Source: Streptomyces massasporeus (lineage in GTDB: Bacteria; Actinomycetota; Actinomycetes; Streptomycetales; Streptomycetaceae). From it: a DNA stretch of 64,000 nt. Under the pieces are notes generated by a model that saw only the letters and a program-made list of their open reading frames with translations, had not been told where the DNA came from and searched no databases. Both the position numbers and the translations under genes were made by a program. The stretch lies in the NCBI RefSeq assembly GCF_014648995.1, contig NZ_BMSE01000013.1, positions 62,001-126,000 of the forward strand. The letters are read 5' to 3'. Below are positions 59,578 to 64,000 of the stretch, piece by piece (position 1 is the first letter of the stretch; each line of letters opens with the position of its first letter).

Positions 59578-62500
59578 ATGAGCCTGCACGGTCTGCTCGA
59601 CGCCGTAGTCAAGGACGCCGCCCTCGCGGAAGCGATCAGGGCGGCCGCAGACGGCAACCGCATGCACGTCGACATGGTCGGCCCCCCTGCGGCCCGGCCC
59701 TTCGCAGTCGCCGCCCTGGCCCGTGAGACGGGCCGCCCGGTGCTGGCGGTCACGGCGACGGGCCGTGAGGCGGAGGACCTGGCCGCGGCCCTGCGCTCCC
59801 TTCTCCCGGCCGAGGGGGTCGTGGAGTACCCGTCCTGGGAGACGCTCCCGCACGAGCGGCTCAGCCCCCGCAGCGACACCGTCGGCCGCCGCCTGGCCGT
59901 CCTGCGCCGCCTGGCCCACCCCCGCCCCGACGACCCCGAGACCGGCCCGGTCTCCGTCGTCGTCGCACCTGTCCGGTCCGTGCTCCAGCCGCAGGTCAAG
60001 GGCCTCGGCGACCTGGAACCGGTCTCCCTGAGAACCGGGCAGACCACCGACCTCAACGAGATCGTCGAAGCTCTCGCGGCAGCCGCCTACGCGCGCGTGG
60101 AGCTCGTCGAGAAGCGCGGCGAGTTCGCCGTGCGCGGCGGCATCCTCGACGTGTTCCCGCCCACCGAGGAGCACCCCCTGCGCGTCGAGTTCTGGGGTGA
60201 CGACGTCGAGGAGATCCGCTACTTCAAGGTCGCCGACCAGCGCTCCCTCGAAGTCGCCGAGCACGGCCTGTGGGCGCCGCCGTGCCGCGAGCTGCTGCTC
60301 ACCGAGGACGTCCGCACGCGCGCGGCCGCCCTCGCCGAACAGCATCCCGAGCTCGGTGAACTGCTCGGCAAGATCGCCGAGGGCATCGCCGTCGAGGGCA
60401 TGGAGTCCCTCGCGCCGGTCCTCGTCGACGACATGGAGCTGCTGCTCGACGTGCTGCCCAAGGGCGCCATGGCCGTCGTGTGCGACCCGGAGCGGGTCCG
60501 CACGCGCGCGTCGGACCTCGTGGCCACCTCGCAGGAGTTTCTGCAGGCCTCCTGGGCCGCCACCGCCGGGGGCGGCGAGGCACCCATCGACGTCGGCGCG
60601 GCCTCCCTGTGGTCCATCGCGGACGTCCGGGACCGGGCCCGCGAGCTGGACATGATGTGGTGGTCGGTGTCGCCGTTCGCCGCCGACGAGGAGCTCGACG
60701 GGGACACCCTCAAGCTAGGCATGCGCGCCCCGGAGACCTACCGCGGCGACACCGCCAAGGCCCTCGCCGACACCAAGGGCTGGCTCGCCGACGGCTGGCG
60801 CACGGTGTTCGTCACCGAGGGTCACGGCCCGGCGGCCCGTACGGTCGAGGTGCTGGGCGGCGAGGGCATCGCGGCCCGCCTCGACTCCGACCTCGCCGAG
60901 ATCTCCCCGTCCGTCGTGCACGTGGCGTGCGGCTCGATCGACCACGGCTTCGTCGACGCGACCCTCGGACTCGCGGTCCTGACCGAGACCGACCTGACGG
61001 GTCAGAAGGCGTCCGGCCGCGAGGGCGCCCGCATGCCGGCCCGCCGCCGCAAGACCATCGACCCGCTCACCCTGGAGCCGGGCGACTACATCGTCCACGA
61101 GCAGCACGGCGTGGGCCGCTACATCGAGATGGTGCAGCGCACCGTGCAGGGCGCCACCCGCGAGTACCTGGTCGTCGAGTACGCCCCCGCCAAACGCGGC
61201 CAGCCCGGCGACCGCCTCTACATCCCCACCGACCAGCTGGAGCAGATCACCAAGTACGTCGGTGGCGAGGCCCCCACCCTGCACCGCCTCGGCGGCGCCG
61301 ACTGGACGAAGACGAAGGCCCGCGCGAAGAAGGCCGTCAAGGAGATCGCGGCCGACCTCATCAAGCTGTACAGCGCGCGCATGGCGGCCCCCGGGCACGC
61401 CTTCGGCGCGGACACCCCGTGGCAGCGGGAACTGGAGGACGCCTTCCCCTACGCGGAGACGCCCGACCAGCTCACCACCATCGCCGAGGTCAAGGAGGAC
61501 ATGGAGAAGACGGTCCCGATGGACCGCCTGATCTGCGGCGACGTAGGTTACGGCAAGACGGAGATCGCGGTCCGGGCCGCCTTCAAGGCCGTCCAGGACG
61601 GCAAGCAGGTGGCCGTCCTGGTGCCCACGACGCTGCTGGTGCAGCAGCACTTCGGGACGTTCAGCGAGCGGTACGCGCAGTTCCCGGTGAACGTGAAGGC
61701 CCTGTCCCGCTTCCAGACCGACACCGAGGCCAAGGCGGTCCTGGAGGGCCTGCGCGAGGGCTCGGTCGACATCGTCATCGGCACCCACCGGCTGTTCTCG
61801 TCCGAGACGAAGTTCAAGGACCTGGGCCTGGTCATCGTCGACGAGGAGCAGCGTTTCGGCGTCGAGCACAAGGAGCAGCTGAAGAAGCTCCGCGCGAACG
61901 TCGACGTGCTGACGATGTCCGCGACCCCGATCCCCAGGACGCTGGAGATGGCGGTCACCGGCATCCGCGAGATGTCGACGATTACCACCCCGCCGGAGGA
62001 GCGCCACCCGGTCCTGACCTTCGTCGGCCCCTACGAGGAGAAGCAGATCGGCGCCGCCATCCGCCGTGAGCTGCTGCGCGAGGGCCAGGTCTTCTACATC
62101 CACAACCGCGTCGAGTCGATCGACCGCGCGGCGGCCCGGCTGCGCGAGATCGTCCCCGAGGCGCGCATCGCCACCGCCCACGGGCAGATGTCGGAACAGG
62201 CGCTGGAGCAGGTCGTCGTCGACTTCTGGGAGAAGAAGTTCGACGTGCTGGTGTCCACGACGATCGTGGAGTCCGGCATCGACATCTCCAACGCCAACAC
62301 CCTGATCGTGGAGCGCGGCGACAACTTCGGGCTCAGCCAGCTCCACCAGCTCCGCGGCCGGGTGGGCCGTGGCCGCGAGCGCGGCTACGCCTACTTCCTC
62401 TACCCGCCGGAGAAGCCGCTGACCGAGACCGCGCACGAGCGGCTCGCGACCATCGCCCAGCACACCGAGATGGGCGCCGGCATGTACGTGGCCATGAAGG

Positions 62501-63111
62501 ACCTGGAGATCCGCGGCGCGGGCAACCTCCTCGGCGGCGAGCAGTCCGGTCACATCGCGGGCGTCGGGTTCGACCTGTACGTGCGGATGGTCGGCGAGGC
62601 CGTCGCGGACTACCGGCGCCAGCTGGAGACCGGCGAGATCGAGGAGGAGCCGCCGCTCGAGGTCAAGATCGAGCTGCCCGTCGACGCGCACGTCCCGCAC
62701 GACTACGCGCCGGGCGAGCGCCTCCGCCTCCAGGCGTACCGCGCCATCGCCTCCGCCAACTCGGAGGAGGACATCAAGGCGGTCCGCGAGGAACTCGTCG
62801 ACCGGTACGGCAAGCTGCCCGAACCGGTGGAGAATCTGCTGCTCGTCGCGGGCCTGCGCATGTTCGCGCGTGCGTGCGGCGTCGGCGAGATCGTGCTCCA
62901 GGGCAACAACATCCGGTTCGCGCCGGTGGAGTTGCGCGAGTCGCAGGAGCTGCGGGTCAAGCGGCTGTACCCCGGGGTCGTCATCAAGCCGGCCGTGCAC
63001 CAGGTGCTGGTACCGCGCCCGAAGACCGCGAAGGTGGGCGGCAAGCCGCTGGTCGGTCGGGAACTGCTGGCGTGGGTCGGGGAGTTCCTGACGTCGGTGC
63101 TGGGGTCGTGA
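59578..63111 (+). CDS. mfd: Transcription-repair coupling factor Mfd
   Basis: This 1177-aa ATPase removes stalled RNA polymerase and recruits UvrA. In order: a UvrB-homology region (about 10-340; EYPSWETLPHERLSP, VRGGILDVFPPTEEHPLRVEFWGDDVEEIR), an RNAP-interaction/CarD-like domain (DYIVHEQHGVGRYIEM, about 500-580), a RecG-type helicase core with Walker A GDVGYGKTE (about 655), DEEQRFGVEHKE, TMSATPIPRTL, VSTTIVESGIDISNANT and QLHQLRGRVGRGRERGYAYF, and a C-terminal TRCF domain. ATG 59578 is preceded by GGAAAG. The open frame runs 123 codons further upstream without homology. Confidence 0.97.
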   Translation: MSLHGLLDAVVKDAALAEAIRAAADGNRMHVDMVGPPAARPFAVAALARETGRPVLAVTATGREAEDLAAALRSLLPAEGVVEYPSWETLPHERLSPRSDTVGRRLAVLRRLAHPRPDDPETGPVSVVVAPVRSVLQPQVKGLGDLEPVSLRTGQTTDLNEIVEALAAAAYARVELVEKRGEFAVRGGILDVFPPTEEHPLRVEFWGDDVEEIRYFKVADQRSLEVAEHGLWAPPCRELLLTEDVRTRAAALAEQHPELGELLGKIAEGIAVEGMESLAPVLVDDMELLLDVLPKGAMAVVCDPERVRTRASDLVATSQEFLQASWAATAGGGEAPIDVGAASLWSIADVRDRARELDMMWWSVSPFAADEELDGDTLKLGMRAPETYRGDTAKALADTKGWLADGWRTVFVTEGHGPAARTVEVLGGEGIAARLDSDLAEISPSVVHVACGSIDHGFVDATLGLAVLTETDLTGQKASGREGARMPARRRKTIDPLTLEPGDYIVHEQHGVGRYIEMVQRTVQGATREYLVVEYAPAKRGQPGDRLYIPTDQLEQITKYVGGEAPTLHRLGGADWTKTKARAKKAVKEIAADLIKLYSARMAAPGHAFGADTPWQRELEDAFPYAETPDQLTTIAEVKEDMEKTVPMDRLICGDVGYGKTEIAVRAAFKAVQDGKQVAVLVPTTLLVQQHFGTFSERYAQFPVNVKALSRFQTDTEAKAVLEGLREGSVDIVIGTHRLFSSETKFKDLGLVIVDEEQRFGVEHKEQLKKLRANVDVLTMSATPIPRTLEMAVTGIREMSTITTPPEERHPVLTFVGPYEEKQIGAAIRRELLREGQVFYIHNRVESIDRAAARLREIVPEARIATAHGQMSEQALEQVVVDFWEKKFDVLVSTTIVESGIDISNANTLIVERGDNFGLSQLHQLRGRVGRGRERGYAYFLYPPEKPLTETAHERLATIAQHTEMGAGMYVAMKDLEIRGAGNLLGGEQSGHIAGVGFDLYVRMVGEAVADYRRQLETGEIEEEPPLEVKIELPVDAHVPHDYAPGERLRLQAYRAIASANSEEDIKAVREELVDRYGKLPEPVENLLLVAGLRMFARACGVGEIVLQGNNIRFAPVELRESQELRVKRLYPGVVIKPAVHQVLVPRPKTAKVGGKPLVGRELLAWVGEFLTSVLGS

Positions 63112-63161
63112 TGCGTCGGTGGCCGGGGTGTCGCTGACGCCCCGGCTCCGCTGAGGGTTGG

Positions 63162-63587
63162 TCAGGCCACCGGCCGTGCCTGTGTACCGGTTGCCTGGTG
63201 CGGCGGGGCCGCTGCGTGTGCGCTGACGCCGGCCTGACGCAGTGCCGTCGCAAGCCGGTCGCGCACGGCGACCTGCGCGGCGATACGGGCCTCCAGCACC
63301 GCGAGTCGGTCGGCGGCCACCTGCAGCCCCTTCTCGGAGGCGGGCCCGGCCGCGACGTCACCGTCCAGGCAGGGCAGGAACACCCGTGCGTCGTCGAGCG
63401 TCAGCCCCACGTCGAGCAGCTGCCGGATGTTGCGGACGCGCACGGCCGTAGCGGCGTCGTACAGGCGATAGCCGTTCGCGGCCCGTTCGGAGGAGATGAG
63501 GCCCGTCTGCTCGTAGTGACGCAGGGCGCGTGCTGACGTGCCGGTCGCGTCGGCGAGTTCACCGATCCGCATACGAGGTGCTGCCAT
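63162..63587 (-). CDS. MerR family transcriptional regulator, 141 aa
   Basis: MRIGELADATGTSARALRHYEQTGLISSERAANGYRLYDAATAVRVRNIRQLLDVGLTL is a complete MerR DNA-binding domain (HTH plus wing). It is followed by the dimerisation helix (about 85-120) and a short Ala/Pro/His-rich tail without Cys, so it is not a metal or SoxR-like sensor. The start is uncertain among ATGs at 63602, 63587 and 63575, none with a good ribosome site. It lies downstream of a short-chain dehydrogenase gene, separated by tandem repeats, and probably regulates that gene. Confidence 0.83.
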   Translation of the reverse strand: MAAPRMRIGELADATGTSARALRHYEQTGLISSERAANGYRLYDAATAVRVRNIRQLLDVGLTLDDARVFLPCLDGDVAAGPASEKGLQVAADRLAVLEARIAAQVAVRDRLATALRQAGVSAHAAAPPHQATGTQARPVA

Positions 63588-63590
63588 GGG

Positions 63591-63826
63591 CGTCAGTGTC
63601 ATGTGACGACCGCGCCGCCGTCCACCGGATGCGGGCCGAGCGTCAGCGTCACGTGACGGCCGCGCCGCCCCCCGGAGGACCACGCCGCGCATCGGTTTCA
63701 TGCGACCACCGCGCCGCCCCCCCCCGGAGGACCACGCCGCGCATCGGTCTCATGCGACCACCGCGCCGCCCCCCCCCGGAGGACCACGCCGCGCATCGGT
63801 TTCATGCGACCACCGCGCCGCCGTCC
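63591..63826. repeat. Array of 49-52 bp repeats with homopolymeric C tracts
   Basis: The word TCATGNGAC followed by CCGCGCCGCC recurs with starts at 63599, 63649 (as TCACGTG), 63698, 63750 and 63802, at spacings of 50, 49, 52 and 52 bp. GGAGGACCACGCCGCGCATC recurs at 63674, 63726 and 63778, exactly 52 bp apart, preceded by runs of 6, 9 and 9 C. The last unit is the 3' end of the dehydrogenase gene, so the array arose by tandem duplication of that gene end. Confidence 0.9.
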
Positions 63827-64000
63827 ACCGGAAGGATCACGCCGGTGATGAACGAGGCCCGCGGCGACGCCAGTCGGGCGATCGCCCACGCCACCTCCTC
63901 GGGGCGGCCGATCCGGCCGAGCGGCGTGTGGTCGAGCTGCCACGCGCGGATCGCGGCCTGTTGCTCGGGGGCGAGACCGGCGTGGTCGCCGATGGGGGTG
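63802..64000 (-). CDS. Short-chain dehydrogenase/reductase, C-terminal part (cut by window edge)
   Basis: The visible 65 residues read HTPLGRIGRPEEVAWAIARL, then SPRASFITGVILPVDGGAVVA and stop. These are the classical C-terminal signature of NAD(P)-dependent SDR enzymes (LGRIGRPEEVA and the FITGxxLxVDGG block). The catalytic and nucleotide-binding parts lie beyond the window. The stop codon at 63802-63804 is the template of the repeat array that follows. Confidence 0.9.
   Translation of the reverse strand, partial: TPIGDHAGLAPEQQAAIRAWQLDHTPLGRIGRPEEVAWAIARLASPRASFITGVILPVDGGAVVA

Noticed and set aside
63698..63943. 81-codon frame spanning the tandem repeats as a separate gene
   Set aside because: It is out of frame with the SDR gene and translates the repeat array. 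The SDR reading frame ends at 63802 with a canonical C-terminus.

Overview
The window reads as chromosomal DNA of a Streptomyces species. It is very GC-rich with strong third-position G/C bias, GTG starts are common, many -10 boxes sit 6-7 nt before a start codon (leaderless transcripts), and the gene families are typical of the genus (Rpf with DUF348/G5 domains, DivIVA-like coiled-coil protein, gal operon under a galP1-like promoter, orphan LuxR-type regulators). From memory, the gene order resembles the conserved core stretch of Streptomyces chromosomes that carries ksgA-ispE, gal, ppc, glmU-prs-rplY-pth and mfd. There is no rRNA, CRISPR array, insertion sequence or prophage.

Layout. 0-17 kb: the start of a penicillin-binding protein, Pmt O-mannosyltransferase, rsmI, a zinc-ribbon protein, tatD, an RpfB-type muralytic enzyme, ksgA-ispE, an ankyrin/HEAT protein, an ABC-F ATPase and two tandem membrane-anchored beta-propeller proteins. 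17-23 kb: an orphan response regulator without a phospho-acceptor, a sodium/solute symporter with a small membrane partner, and the divergent galT-galE-galK operon. 23-29 kb: a secreted protein/lipoprotein pair, a GNAT enzyme, a response regulator, MarR with a divergent methyltransferase-VOC pair, and a desaturase-TetR pair. 30-39 kb: ppc, an LAETG wall-anchored protein, then pth, rplY, prs, glmU and tRNA-Gln on the minus strand.

39-47 kb is the most distinctive part. Next to a leaderless sensor kinase lie four genes built from polymorphic-toxin modules: a SUKH-3 immunity protein, a YwqJ-type deaminase, a WHH-type nuclease domain fused to a SUKH domain, and a 1015-residue protein with an Imm35/YrhB-like domain, a long Pro/Gly linker, a nucleic-acid-deaminase-like domain and a SUKH-4-like domain. 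They are read in two divergent pairs from a shared 345-bp region full of direct repeats. No secretion signal is visible, so toxin and immunity folds appear to be kept together in cytoplasmic proteins. This is the best candidate here for an uncharacterised system.

47-64 kb: a carboxymuconolactone-decarboxylase-fold protein behind an exact ECF41-type promoter, a coiled-coil protein, a DUF485/symporter pair, a decayed secreted-protein gene, GNAT and MFS genes, a two-gene ABC exporter, a DUF2079 membrane protein, mfd, a MerR regulator and the 3' end of a short-chain dehydrogenase. An array of 49-52 bp repeats copied from the dehydrogenase 3' end separates the last two.
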